DNA of 64,000 bases, taken from Phocoena phocoena (Eukaryota; Chordata; Mammalia; Artiodactyla; Phocoenidae). This document shows positions 11,563 through 23,982 of this stretch, one piece after another. The notes beneath the pieces are model-generated. The model did not search any database and was not told the DNA's origin. It saw nothing but the letters and a program-made list of their open reading frames with translations. The stretch lies in the NCBI RefSeq assembly GCF_963924675.1, contig NC_089238.1, forward strand, positions 23,231,815 through 23,295,814, given 5' to 3'. The stretch's first letter is position 1. Each line of letters begins with the position of its first letter. The position numbers and the translations under genes were made by a program.

Positions 11563-11699
11563 CTCATGCTTTCAAATATAATGTAATATTCTTATTATAA
11601 TTTACATGAACTGGCAATTTCAAAATCTAAGCCTAATTATTTTCACATTCTGTTATTTCATGGAAATGTTCCATTAGACAGCTAGCCAATATTAAGATT

Positions 11700-12170
11700 A
11701 AACCAAAAAAATTCATTAATTGTTTACTATATGCTTGACCCTGTGCTATGAACGAGGTATACAAAGATGGCATGGTTCTTGACCTCAAAGGATTACAGCC
11801 TGGGCAGAGGCATTAAATATAAACAGATAAAGTGTGCATATGCCAAGGGACTTCCCTGGTGGTCCAGTGGTTAAGAATCCGCCTTCCAATGTAGGGGATG
11901 GGGGTTCGACCCCTGGTTGGGGAACTAAGATACCACATGCCATGGGGCAACTATGCCTGCATGCTTTAGAACGATCCAGTGTGCTGCAACTAACACCTGA
12001 TGCAGCCAAATAATTAATAAATAAATAATTTAAAAAGTATTATATATGCCAAAATGGCAGCAGTATGCCCAGAAATAGTGGGAGGTGTGTTCATTTTTCC
12101 AAGAGTATCAGAAAAGACTTCATTAAGGAAGTGAACCTTGAGGTGAGACAGTTTTTAGGAAAGGTACTTT
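11700..12170 (-). mobile_element. L2 fragment, split by a SINE
   Basis: Left part: TTAATTGTTTACTATATGCT TGACCCTGTGCTATG followed by a TTCTTGACCTCAAAGGATTA-like segment, the reverse of an L2 3' end. It resumes after the SINE with AGACTTCATTAAGGAAGTGA and ACCTTGAGGTGAGAC, also typical of antisense L2. Confidence 0.6.
11848..12042 (+). mobile_element. CHR-type SINE
   Basis: GGGACTTCCCTGGTGGTCCA head, GGGGTTCGACCCCTGGTTGG (B-box-like) and ATAAATAAATAATTT tail. Flanked by ATATGCCAA on both sides (about 11838-11846 and 12043-12051). Confidence 0.9.
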
Positions 12171-13339
12171 ATTCCCAGTAAACTTTACTTGAGCACTGAA
12201 GGATACTTTAATCACTTCTAAAAGTAACATCAATTTGATTTAACCTATAACAACTATTTTGTGTGTATCTATCATGCAGAGAGCTTTCACAGAAATATTT
12301 ACAACTGAAAGTTAAGGTTACTTACTGTTATCTTACGAGGACATTCATTAGGACAGAGACCACTAAGAACTGTGGAAAAATTAAAAAAAGCCTATTATTA
12401 CTGTTATAATATTAATATGCCCTATTGATTCATGGTCAAGCAAAAACCAATTCAATTTCTTTAGATCTGAGTAAATTAAATTTCTTTTGTTCACTTTAGG
12501 CCAATATTTCAAAAGCCTTTATTAAGCAGTCAAGCTGCTGCCGTTTTGTGAAATATATAGATGATATAATTAATTATGGTTATAATATCATACCTACTGT
12601 TGGTTCTATTTTCCAATTGGTTAGCTACATTCCAAGGATGACTTAGAATCTGACAGAGAACTGCCAAATGCAAACCAATGAAAATTTATACTGAAAAAAA
12701 CAAAATAGAACATTTAACACTTCATATCAAACTAGACTATTTCAATTTATCTAGTCAAATTTTCTGGGTAAAGGGGTTTGGGCTCCCTTGATAACTTTTA
12801 TGGAGAACAAAACTATAAAATAATTGATGGGTCTATAACAAAAATAATTTAATGACATATTTATTCTATAATTACCAAAAAAGAAAAGGTTAGGATATCT
12901 GAACATTCTTTCTATAACTAACATGAATTTTGAAACATAACTACACTCATGTGAAGTAATTCCTTCATAAGAAGGCAGACTTTATGTGCTATTAAATATG
13001 CTATATGTTATAAATTTAAGGAAGACAGCTGATAATACTGTTCAGTAAGCATGAACTGTACCAATAATAATTGTGATTATTGGTTAGTTCAAATATATCC
13101 ATAGGAAAATTGTTCCTTATGTTGAGTTATATTTTACAAATGTGAAATGATAATCATTCTAATACAAATATTATACTTAGGCAGGGTACATAAACTGCAA
13201 AGGCATCAAGAAATGAACATGACATATTTCATCACATAAGAAGATACTTGTTTATTTACTATAGTACATTTATATTAAATTCGACCTGAGGAAACAGTGA
13301 AATAAATGTTTCATACTTGCAAATCAGTTTTCAATGTTT
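12171..13339. other. AT-rich intronic sequence, nothing recognised
   Basis: No exon, RNA gene or classifiable repeat seen on either strand. Confidence 0.55.
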
Positions 13340-13640
13340 AAGTTCCTTACCCCAGCATAGTGCCTAGTTATCACTCTTTTATTCTTAAACACTCCATGAC
13401 CTTACTTCTCCTTCTCCTTTGTTCCTCTTCCCTCAACTCTGGGCAGACACTGGTACTTCTTTTTCACTTGTCCCCAAATGATTTTCCTAAACCTTCATTA
13501 AAACATTATCTTGCTAAACAGTATATTATTCACTCAAAAGTCTGTCTTTGTACCAGTATGTAAGCTCTGCATAGTTTTTTAAATCATTTTTTCAGGGCCT
13601 AGCCAAATGTATTTGCTCAATAAATACTTGTTAAAGGAGG
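13340..13640 (+). mobile_element. L2 3' end
   Basis: Pyrimidine-rich L2 body (CTTCTCCTTCTCCTTTGTTC, TTTTCACTTGTCCCC), followed by the classic end GTATGTAAGCTCTGC ... AGGGCCTAGCC ... GCTCAATAAATACTTGTTAA. The 67-codon ORF inside is not a gene. Confidence 0.75.
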
Positions 13641-15600
13641 GAAAAGATGGATTATTCAATAAATGGTACTGGGTAATTGGCTACTTGGAGGAAAATAAAG
13701 TTAGACTTTGATTCATAACATGAAAATTACATTTGGCAAAGACACTACTAGCATAAAGAACTCTTACACTACAATGATAAAAAGACAACCCAATTAAAAA
13801 ATGGGCAAAGGACCTGAACAGGCATTTTTCCAAAGATGATGCAGACATATAAAAAGCTCATGAAAAGATGCTCAGCATCGTTATCATGGAAATGCTAATC
13901 AAAACCACAATGAGACGTACACAATACACAATATCCAAGAGGTGGAAGCAACCCAAATCAATGTCCATTGGCAGATGAATGAATAAACAAAATGTGGTAC
14001 ACACTCACAGTGGAATATTATTCAACTTTAAAAAGGGAAGAAATCCTGTCACATGTTACAACATGGATGAACTTTGAGGACATTATGCTAAGCAAGCCAG
14101 TAATAAAAAGACATGATATCACCTACATGAGGTGTCTAAACTTGTCAAATTCAGAGAAACAAAGTAGAATGGTGGTTACCAGGGGTTGACAGGAAGGGAA
14201 AAAGGGCAGTTGTTAAATGGGTACAGAGTTTCAGATCTGCAAGATGAAAAAGTTCTGGAGATCTGTTTCACAACAATGTGAATATACTTAACATCACTGA
14301 ACTGTACACTTAAACATGGTTAAGATAGTAAATTTTATGTTACATGTTTTTTTAACCACACACACAAAAATGGTTAAGATTGTAAAAAAATCAAAACAAA
14401 CCCACAATGAGAAACCATTTCACACCCATTAGGATGGGTATAATCAAAAAGTCAGATAAAAACAAATTTGGGTGAAGATGTGGAGAAACTGGATCCTCCT
14501 ACATTTCTGGTGGGAATGTAAAATGGTCCAGCTGCTTTGGAAAACAGTCTGGCAATTTCTTAAAAAGATAAACAAAGAGTTCCTATTTAACCCAGCAATT
14601 CCACTCTTAGGTATATATCAAGAGGAATTAAAATATATGTCCACACAAAAACTTGTACATGAGTGTTCACAACAGTATTATTCATGATAGCCAAAAAGTA
14701 GAAACCATCCAAATGTCCATCAACTGATGGATAAACAAAATGTGGCAGGTATATTCATATAGTGGGATATTTGACAATTAAAAGGAATAAAGTACTGATG
14801 CTACAACACAGATGGATCTTGAAAACATTATGCTAAGTGGAAGAAGTCAGTCACAAAAGATCACATTTTATATGAACCCATTTATATGAAATATTCAGGA
14901 TAGACAAATCTATGGATACAGAAAGTAGTGGTTGCCTGGGGATGGGGATTGAGGGTGGTAGCTAAAGGGTACAGGGTTTCAGGATCATTGGTAGCTCTAT
15001 TTTTACTTTTGTCATACTGAGTGAATTAAGTCAGAGAAAGAAATATCGTATGATATCGCTTACATGAGGAATCTAAAAAGAAATGATACAAATGAACTTA
15101 TTTACAAAACAGAAACAGACTCACAGACTTAGAGAATAACTTATGGTTATGGGGTGGTGGTGGTGAGGGTGAGGGGAAGGGATAGTTAGGGAGTGTGGGA
15201 TTGACATATACACACTGCTATATTTAAAATGGATAGCCAACAAGAACCTACTGTGTAACACAGGGAACTCTGCTTAATATTATGTAACAACCTAAATGGG
15301 AAAAGAATTTGAAAAAGAATAGATACATGTATAACTGAGTCACTTTGCTGTACACCTGAAACTATCACAACATTGTTAATCAACTATACTCCAATATAAA
15401 ATAAAAAGTTAAAAAAATAAAAAATAGAAAAGGGTACAGGGTTTCTTCTGTGGTGATGAAAACGTTCTACAACTGATTGTGGCATGTCGGTACAATTCTG
15501 TAAATATACCAAAAGCCACTGAATTGTATACTTGAAACAGGCAAATGGTATGGTATGTAAATTATATCTCAATAAAGCTGTTATAAAATTTAAAAAATAC
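13641..15600 (+). mobile_element. Stacked old L1 ORF2/3' ends with a younger L1 inside
   Basis: The ORF2 C-terminal zone appears as ATGGGCAAAGGACCTGAACA (13801) and again as AGATGTGGAGAAACTGGATC (14477), so two old L1 3' parts lie in tandem. Motifs such as GGAATGTAAAATGGTCCAGC and ACATGGATGAACTTTGAGG mark the ORF2 end and 3' UTR. The outer copy resumes at 15446 after a younger insertion and ends in TCAATAAAGCTGTTAT (about 15590). No intact ORF. Confidence 0.8.
14981..15428 (+). mobile_element. Younger 5'-truncated L1 with exact TSD
   Basis: A cetartiodactyl-type L1 3' end: CATACTGAGTGAATTAAGTC, ACTCACAGACTTAGAGAATA, CAACTATACTCCAATATAAA, then an A-rich tail. A 17-bp target repeat AAAGGGTACAGGGTTTC lies at 14964-14980 and 15429-15445 and matches without mismatch. 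The insertion split an older L1 3' UTR, which continues seamlessly to the right. Confidence 0.9.
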
Positions 15601-17570
15601 CATAAAATTAAAAAAAAACTAATGACAAGGGGCTGTGAATTTTAAAAATATACATTACAAAGAGATATTATTGCCAATATACAAAGAGCTTCCAGATATG
15701 GGTTAGAAGATGATAATCCAATAAAAACAAAGGATATCAAGAAGCAATATCCAGAAGAGAAAAGTACAAATAATCAAAAAACCAGGAAGAGAGACACTCA
15801 ACCTCACTAGGCAGGAAAAAAATCAATTTTATACCTAACAGAAAGGCAAAAAATGAAAGACCAATAAAAATGTCTGTAGGAAAAACAGAATCAAAGATAA
15901 ATGACAAACTATGAAGAATATTTACAACATATATCACAAAGGATTAATTTTCCTAATATATACTATGGCACATTTATAAATCAATAAGCAAATGAAAAAG
16001 GACAAGGACCATTCATAGAAATAAAAATACAAATGGCTCTTGAACATATGGAAAGATGCTGAACTTTACTCAGTATAAGAAAAATGCAAAATAAGACAAT
16101 ACTTTCACTTTACAACTGGCAAAACTTAAAAAGTTTAATAATCCATTGGGTTGGTGAAGGTATTAGGAAATGTGCATTCTCCTACACTGTCAGTGGAAGT
16201 TTAAACTGATATGATTTCTATGAAGGGACACCTGTTAAAAAGTTCAAAACCAGGCAGAATTAATCTAAGGTGTTGGAAATTAAGTTAGTGGTTACCTGTA
16301 GGTAAACTGGGTTAGTAATGAAAAGGGTGGGCATGAGGAAGCTTCTGGTTGCTGGTATCATGTTTTTCCTGATCTGGGTGTACTTACATGTGTGCATTTA
16401 CTTTCAAAATTTATACACCTGTGTACTTATGTACACTTTTCTGTAAGTATATTTCAAAAGAGTATATTTAAAAAGTGTACATGTATTATTTTTTAGTAAT
16501 TCCATTTTTAGGAATTTATTCTATAGGATATTCACTGTGGCGTTAATTATAATAATAAGAGACTGAAAATAAGCTGGTATCTGTCAATAAGAAACTCATT
16601 AAATTATGTTGTATCCATACACATGATACTATTCAGTAGTTAAAATGAGGTAGCTCTAGATTATATTGTTATGGTATAATCTCCAAGATATATTGTTAAG
16701 TGGAGAAAACAAAGTCTAGAACTACCATTTATGTAAAATAAAAGCATATAAACATATGTGCTTGTATGTGTTTAAGATATCTTAGACAGACACAAAGAAG
16801 AGGTTGCTTTTGGGGAAAAGAACTGGACCACTGGGAAACACGGGTAAAAGAGCGACTTACTTTTCACTATTAGACTCTTCTGTATTTTTTCACCATTTGC
16901 ATGTACTACTTATTTTAAAAACAAATTTGTTACAGAAATAAAAATTTAGAGCTCTCAGATGAATATGTGGTAAACTGGACAGTGTTATGCTGATGGGATA
17001 TAAACGTCTATGACTGTTGGGAAAGGTAATTTGGCATTATCTATTAACACTAAAAACATAGCCCCTCAACTCATCAATTTCATGTCTATGAAATATTGGA
17101 AACTATCTATGTGTCCACTAAGAGAGAAAATGCTAAATAAATTATGGAACATCTATAGTACTATGGAATGACATCGAACTATTAAAACAATGAGAGAGAC
17201 CTGTTAAGTGCTGACATGAAAGGGTGTTTATACTCTCTTGCTAAGGTAAAAAAGTAAGACAAAGGCAAATATGTTCAGTAAGATTCTATTTACAAATGTA
17301 TGTGTTAGATGAATTTCATAGACATACTACTGAACAAAAGAAGTCAGACACAAAGAGTACATACCATCTGATTACATTTATATGACAGTTAGAAAAGGAA
17401 AAACTAATCTATGGTGACAGAGATCAGAACAGTGGTTACACTTTTGCAGGGGAACATGAAGGACCCTTCTGGGGTACTGGAAATATTTTATCTTGATTGG
17501 AGTGTGGCTACAAGGGAGTATACCTATGTAAAATCTCACCAAGCTATACGCTTTAACCTTATTTCCTCTG
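15601..17570 (+). mobile_element. Old L1M ORF2/3'-UTR mosaic
   Basis: Repeated L1 3'-end landmarks: AATATACAAAGAGCTTCCAG (15677), AAAGATGCTGAACTTTACTC (16050), CTCCAAGATATATTGTTAAG (16681), and again at about 17040-17480 (AGGGTGTTTATACTC, TGGTTACACTTTTGCAGGGG). This is several overlapping L1M 3' ends or one heavily rearranged copy. Not coding. Confidence 0.65.
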
Positions 17571-17793
17571 TACACCCATTACTACAACTTTCTTTCTACT
17601 GTCTTATCAGCTCACACCTGGGTGACTGGTGTATTCCAGTGGTTACCCTCAGCCTGACCTCTCAGGTCAGAACATCTATTTCTTTTGATGAACGTCTATG
17701 TTTTTCTTCTGAACATTGCTGCAAAATCCATCTTCTTAAACTACATATTTGATCATAGACTCTCTTTGATGAAGAGAGTAAACAGTAAGTGTA

Positions 17794-18242
17794 ATGGTAA
17801 GTTTTATGTGTCAACTTGGCTGGGTCATGAGGTGCCCAGATATTTGGTTAAATATTATGCTAGGTGTTTCTGGGTAAGATTAACATTTAATCAGTAAACT
17901 GAGTAAAACAGATTGCTCTTCATAATGTGTGTGGGCCTCATCTAACCAGTAGAAGGCCTGAAGAGAACAAAAGCCAGACCCTCTCTTGAGTAAGAATTCT
18001 CCTGTCTGATGGCCCTCACACTAGAACACTAGCTTTTCCTGCCTGATGAACTGGACATCAGTTCTTCCTGGTTCTACAACTGCTGGCCTTTTGACTCAAA
18101 CTTGGACATTGGCTCTGCAGATTTTGGACTTGCCAGCCTCTGTAACTGCATGAATTAATTCCTTGTAATAAATCTCTCTCTCTCTTTCTTTTTCTCTGTA
18201 TTCTATTGGTGCTGCTTCTCTGGAGAATCCTGACTAATTCAG
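17794..18242 (+). mobile_element. LTR-like mammalian repeat, family not named
   Basis: Starts TATGTGTCAACTTGGCTGGG, contains TAAGATTAACATTTAATCAG, GTGTGTGGGCCTCATCTAAC and GATTTTGGACTTGCCAGCCT, an AATAAA signal followed by a CT-rich run, and ends GGAGAATCCTGACTAATTCA. I recognise the consensus as a common mammalian repeat, and the AATAAA plus ...CTAATNCA end suggests an LTR. I am not sure of its family name. Confidence 0.6.
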
Positions 18243-18249
18243 TAAGTAT

Positions 18250-18560
18250 CTGCAGTTATTGCATCACAATGATTGATTTGCGGATACTGAAAAATCCTTG
18301 CATCCTTGGGATAAATCCCACTTGATCATGGTGTATGATCCTTTTAATGTATTGTTGGATTCGAATTGCTAGTATTTTGCTGAGGATTTTTGCGTCTATG
18401 TTCATCAGTGATATTGGCCTGTAATTATCTTTTTTTAGTGGTATCTTTGTCTGGTTTTGGTATCAGGGTGATGGTGGCCTCAGAATGAGTTTGGGAGTCT
18501 TCCTTCCTCTGCAATTTTTTTAGCCCATGTATTCTTAAAGATATTTAAAGTATAAAACCT
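18250..18560 (-). mobile_element. L1 ORF2 fragment, antisense
   Basis: GGGATAAATCCCACTTGATC, GGTGTATGATCCTTTTAATG, GCTGAGGATTTTTGCGTCTA and GGTATCAGGGTGATGGTGGC are the reverse complement of the L1 reverse-transcriptase region. Both ends are abrupt, so this is an internal fragment. Confidence 0.88.
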
Positions 18561-20720
18561 TGGCTTCTAGCTTTGTGATTCACTTTACATTAGCTACTTT
18601 ATACAAATGCCAAAAACAAAAAACTGCAATAATTGTGCATAAATACTGTAACACCAAACCAATGTGCAGGTTGGGACAAGGATGAGTAGAATAAAGTCAA
18701 AGCTATAAAGGTCAATACTGTATAATGGTTTTAGTAGCATTTAAAATGAAAAATCCTTGCCTGGATTATGGGTGACTGTTCACATTCAGTCTCTGAAAAT
18801 GTCTTTAGTTTTTGTTTAAGACACATGAATTCTAAGCAAATATTATAATCAAATATCACGTGTAAAATAAAGACCCCCATCCTACCCATTCTTGTCATTT
18901 AGACATTATTTTAGACTCTATATGGACAACTTCTTTTGTCTGTTATTGATTACCTACCTTTCATTCATTATTTTTAAATTAAAAAATCCTATGCTTAATA
19001 AAAGATATTTTAAGACATACCAGTACTCAGAAAATATATTAGCCTATGTACAACTTTCTGAAAATCTCTTGAGGAAGCATTCCATCAAAATAAATAGGAA
19101 TTCGAGTCAATAAAGGTAAAGATGTGGTATATATGTAAATGGTGACAATAAAGCCAGTAAAACTTGTTAAGTTTAAATAATCATTGATAACACGGTTGTA
19201 ACTGTTACCAAATCAGTCATCCAGAAATAAACTTCCACAATATTTCAACAAAATTTGGAAGAAGGCAGGGGAATAAAAGCTTTTGAAAGGTCTCATCTTA
19301 TTTGGGTAGTGAAAGGTGAAGATACTGTTACAATTTTAAAAATCCAAGGAAATACAGGTTCACATATGTTAGAAATTTGTGTTAAGTACTAGTAGAATCA
19401 GAATGCAGAACCTCTAATGTATCTGACAGGAATAAGAGAAACTAATTAGAACTAGGAGCTAGTTCTGATTCAGGGGAGCTAGGGAACCCCTCCAATTCCA
19501 CAACACACAGAGTCCCCTGTGTGAAGAGCATTCTGTAGATCTGTGGTGGTGTGGGAATCAGTGAGGGAACAGGCAGAAGGATAGCATTACCTTTCCCTAG
19601 CCACACACAGAAGCTTAGGTACCTGAATTTCCTTAACTGAGACAGTGACATTTAACATAGGCTGGTTTGCTGGTTTGAGCATTAGAGTAACAGTTACTTT
19701 AGAGCAAAATCAACTCTGGACATTGTAGATGGCTTTGAAAGGGTAATTATATGCTAGTAACTGTCTGCCTAAGGAAAACAAGTAACAATCAGAGGAAAGA
19801 GTGGAAGAGCATCTCAAGACAACTAGAAGGTTATTTTTCACAAATGATTGCTCTAAATTATCTCATTACCCATGACCTTTCTATAAAGCATGTTATTAAT
19901 ATTTATGTTAATATCCGTAAGTGCAAAGTTATCTTGCTTTCTAAAACTAAAACTTCCTACATCAAATTGGCTATCTCTGGGTCTGAGCTTGGTAATGTTT
20001 GGAGAAAACTTTCCTTGGGAAACTGTTAAGGTGATGGCAGTGCTACCCAGTGATACCCATCCTTGACTTAGGTAAGGAAGTTACAGGCCACAGACTCTCA
20101 AGAGACTCTGGGGTTTTTTAAATTTTTACGTGTAATTTTTCAAACATAAACAAAATTAGAAAGAATAGTATCAGGAATCCCACTCATACTTCACATAACT
20201 TCAACTGTCAACAACACATGGCCAAAGTCATTTCACCTATACTCCATTTCCCACTTGCCTGGATTAAAGAAAAACCTCAGATATGTCGTTTCATTTTCAA
20301 GTAGTTTGTTGTATCATTACTTGATTCTTTAAAGAAGCTTACTTTTTCTTGAGAAGCTCTGAAATAGCCAAATAATACCCCCTTCAAAATCATAAAGAAC
20401 AGGAGACAGTCATATGGATTAAAAGTGCAGAAATGGTTAGACTCATAATACCAGTAATGTGTGGCTGCAGTAGTAATGAAGATGGGGAGATACTCTTAGT
20501 TCATTCAAATAAGAGTGAATTTGCTGGTTAGAAAAGAAAATTACATTTTCTGTCATTTTCACTTCTCAAAATAAATCTCTCAACACTCATTCATTATTCT
20601 GTCGCTTTTCTGTGTTCAGCTATTTATGACCGCTTCAAAACTGTAATAAATATTTATACAAAATACTGTGTCATTTCATTCACAAATGAACAGATATGGC
20701 TGTCTTGATGTCAACTATAA
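18561..20720. other. Intronic sequence; one old antisense L1-like patch
   Basis: Mostly unclassified. About 20110-20330 (TTTTTCAAACATAAACAAAA, TAGAAAGAATAGTATC) resembles the antisense 3' region of old L1M elements. Other open frames (for example 18892-19113 and 19751-20029, both +) lack exon boundaries and recognisable domains, and I do not call them genes. Confidence 0.45.
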
Positions 20721-20724
20721 TAAA

Positions 20725-21270
20725 GGTGACACAAAAACAGTTGCCTTTCAACATCAATTCATGACAAAACTCTCAGCAAACTAGAAATAGGGTAAACTTC
20801 CTTAATACAATACAGAGCATTTCCAAAAAGCTAATATCATTCTTAATGGTGAAAGATGGAACGCTTTCTCCCTAAAATCAGAAACAAGGCAAGGATGTCC
20901 ACTCTCACCAATCTTATTCAACATATCAATAGCAATGGAAATTCTACCTAGAAGAAGAAAAAGAAAAAAAAAGGGCACAGATTGGAAAGGAAGAAATAAA
21001 ACTGTCCCTCTTTGCAAATGACATGATTTTGTATGTAGAAAATCCCACAGAATCTAAAAAAACCCTCCTGGAACTAATAAGTGAGTTCAGCAAGGGTGCA
21101 GTATACAAGATCATCAAACAAAAATCAATTGTATTTCAATACACTAAAAACAAACGTGGAAACTAAACTTAAACACACAATAACATTTATAATCACATCA
21201 AAGAAAATAAAATACTTAGGCATACACTTCACAAAACATGTACAGGATCTCTACGATGAACATAAGTGTT
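20725..21270 (+). mobile_element. L1 ORF2 reverse-transcriptase fragment
   Basis: Covers the RT catalytic area: AGGCAAGGATGTCCACTCTC (the GCPLSP motif), CTCTTTGCAAATGACATGAT (a degraded FADD/YADD active-site motif reading FANDM) and a LGIHFTKHVQDLYDE-like piece. The second catalytic Asp position is not conserved and stops are present. Internal, inactive fragment. Confidence 0.85.
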
Positions 21271-21470
21271 AGGTGGAGGAGATGGTAGATAGCTTGCATG
21301 GTTGGGAACAGGTAACAGTGAACAAATAGGTAACTATACTGAGGAAAATGGGAGTTACAGAAGATGTCTACAAACAGAAAAGATTAGAAGGAACCCTTGA
21401 AATGTTGTGTTGGATTAGAAATGGAAGTAATGGTATGAATTCATTGTTATATAATATATATAAAATAGTT

Positions 21471-21600
21471 TTAGGTATGTATATTTGTGTATACAAATAT
21501 ATGTGTTGTATACACATATATTTAGGTATGTATATTTGTGTGTACAAATATATGTGTTGTATACACATATACAAATATATGTATATATGTGTTGTGTATG
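21471..21600. repeat. 51-bp tandem duplication, AT-rich
   Basis: Unit 21471-21521 (starting TTAGGTATGTATATTTGTGT) is repeated at 21522-21572 with about two differences. A partial TATATGTG-rich third stretch runs to about 21600. Each unit contains self-complementary ATACAAATATATGTG/CACATATAT-like segments. The hydrophobic Tyr/Ile-rich ORFs over it are artefacts. Confidence 0.9.
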
Positions 21601-21658
21601 TGTGATACATTACCTGTATTTCTTAGTTCTGTCCATTGAGAAAACCTAGAAGAAATAA

Positions 21659-21712
21659 CAGCCCAGTAGCAATGAGCACACTGAGCACCCAGAACTGGGT
21701 TTTAAAATACCA
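21659..21712 (+). repeat. 54-bp dispersed direct repeat, copy 1
   Basis: CAGCCCAGTAGCAATGAGCA followed by CACT, then ACCCAGAACTGGGTTTTAAA and ATACC. It recurs at 22469-22522 with one or two substitutions. Flanks outside the unit do not match. Origin unknown. Confidence 0.85.
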
Positions 21713-21839
21713 TCCTCTACTCAAAGGAACCAGGGCTCCTTGAAGAAAGAGATCAGATTCTAGACTTAGGGCAAGGGAGGTAAAAGATGCACCTGGAATA
21801 TCTTGTTTTGCCAGAGCACATGTCAAAAAGATAAAGGAG

Positions 21840-22690
21840 CCAGTCTGAAGGAGCTCCTACTGCCCTCACTGGGAACAATTTTAACATTAAAAGAAACGAT
21901 ATTATTTATTGAATAAAATACAAATACACAGATCTATACTGATAAATGAGATAAGTGAAAGATCTTCCTTAGAGTAGAATGCCAACCAAAAAATGCAGGG
22001 GTGTTGGAAATAGAATCACTCTTTGACACCTATCAAATAGATGCTTGATTCAGGCAGGAGCTATCAATGGACTCTAAGGCTGTTAGGTAGAAATTTGATA
22101 TGGAAAAGTCTATTAAAGTAATATCAGAATACCAGATATCAGAATACCCCTCCACAAAGTACTAATCAATGACAAAGGGGGAAGTAGTGAATTTAAGGTG
22201 GGGAAACCTAGTAGTCATCAAGATGACCAGATGATCAAGGTTATCACCAGGGCGGCAGGACAGGTCAACATCACGTGCTTACTGATTTGATGTACTGAGA
22301 GGCCACAGCATCGGTTCCACTAAATTCCATGTAGTGGAGTTTCTGCAAAGAATGTGTAGCCTGAGCTGGGTAAAGAAGAAACAGGATTATCCTACAGAAT
22401 GTAAGGCCTGTATTCTTTAAAACTGATAAGGACATGAAAAGGAACTATTCCAGATTGGAGAAGATGTGACAGCCCAGTAGCAATGAGCACACTGGGCACC
22501 CAGAACTGGGTTTTAAAATACCTTGACAGACTTCTGGGTCAGAAAGAAAGAAGCCATTGTTGGGACAGCTGGCAAAATTTGAACAGGGTGGTACTGTTGT
22601 ACTGAAGCTGATCATCTGCTTTGGAGAGTTGTACATACGTTATGTAGGAGCATGTTTTACTCTTTGGAAAATGTGTGTTGACAGAGAGAA
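21840..22690 (+). mobile_element. Old L1M 3'-UTR-like region
   Basis: GAGGCCACAGCATCGG, GGTTTCTGCAAAGAA-like text, AAGGAACTATTCCAGATTGG and, after a 54-bp intrusion (22469-22522), TTGGGACAGCTGGCAAAATT TGAACAGG. This is the order seen in old L1M 3' UTRs. Tentative. Confidence 0.45.
22469..22522 (+). repeat. 54-bp dispersed direct repeat, copy 2
   Basis: Second copy of the unit at 21659-21712, about 810 bp downstream and in the same orientation. It interrupts an L1M-like 3' UTR between TTGGAGAAGATGTGA and AGACTTCTGGGTCAG. Confidence 0.85.
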
Positions 22691-22707
22691 TACAAAATTA
22701 AATGTTA

Positions 22708-23926
22708 TAAATCTCAGAAAGATCCTTTTTGACCCACCTCCTAGAGAAATGGAAATAGAAACAAAAATAAACAAATGGGATGTAATGAAACTTAAAAGCT
22801 TTTGCATAGCAAAGGAAACCATAAACATGATGCAAAGACAAGCCTCAGAATGGGAGAAAATATTTCCAAATGAAGCACTGACAAAGGATTAATCTCCAAA
22901 ATTTACAAGCAGCCCATGCAGCTCAATATCAAAAAAACAAACATCCCAATCCAAAAATGGGCAGAAGACCTAAATAGACATTTCTCCAGAGAAGATATAC
23001 AGATAGCCAACAAACACATGAAAGAATGCTCAACATCATTAATCATTACAGAAATGCAAATCAAAACTACAATGAGATATCACCTCACACCAGTCAGAAT
23101 GGCCATCATCAAAAAATCTACAAATGATAAATGCTGGAGAGAAGGGAACCCTCTTGCACTGTTGGTGGGAATGTAAATTGATACAGCCACTATGGAGAAC
23201 AGTATGGAGGTTCCTTAAAAAACTAAAAATAGAACTACCATATGACCCAGCAATCCCACTACTGGGCATATAACCTGAGAAAACCATAATTCAAAAGGAG
23301 TCATGTACCACAATGTTCACTGCATCTCTACATACAACAGCCAGGACATGGAAGCAACCTAAGCGTCCATCGACAGAAAAATGGATAAAGAATATGTGGC
23401 AATTATATACAATGGAATTATTACTCAGCCATAAAAAGATATGAAATTGAGTTATTTGTAGTGAGGTGGACGGACCTAGAGTCTGTCATACAGAGTGAAG
23501 TAAGCCAGAAAGAGAAAAACAAATACTGTATGCTAACCCATATATATGGAATCTAAAAAAAAAAAAAAACGTCATGAAGAACCTAGGGGAAGGATGGGAA
23601 TAAAGACGCAGACCTACAAGAGAATGTACTAGAGGACATGGGGAGGGGGAAGGGTAAGCTGTGACAAAGTGAGAGAGTGACATGGACATATGTACACTAC
23701 CAAATGTAAAACCGATAGCTAGTGGAAAGCAGCCGCATAGCACAGGGAGATCAGCTTGGTACTTTGTGACCAACTAGAGGGGTGGGATAGGGAGGGTGGA
23801 AGGGAGGGAGACGCAAGAGGGAAGAGATATGGGGATATATGTATATGTATAGTTGGTTCACTTTGTTATAAAGCAGAAACTAACACACCATTGTAAAGCA
23901 ATTATACTCCAATAAGGATGTTAAAA
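22708..23926 (+). mobile_element. Young 5'-truncated L1 beside an ITFG1 exon
   Basis: Starts inside the ORF2 C-terminal region (AGATCCTTTTTGACCCACCT), runs through AATGTAAATTGATACAGCCA and the 3' UTR, and ends CTCCAATAAGGATGTTAAAA with a short A tail. The target repeat AAAATTAAATGTTA (22694-22707) recurs as AAAATTAAACGTTA (23927-23940) with one mismatch. It is close in sequence to the 31-37 kb L1, so it belongs to a relatively recent lineage. The ORFs on it are pieces of ORF2. It is antisense to ITFG1 and stops just downstream of the donor of the exon at 23983-24091. Confidence 0.92.
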
Positions 23927-23982
23927 AAAATTAAACGTTAATACTTAATAGTAATAATAAAACATACAAAACAAATACTCAC

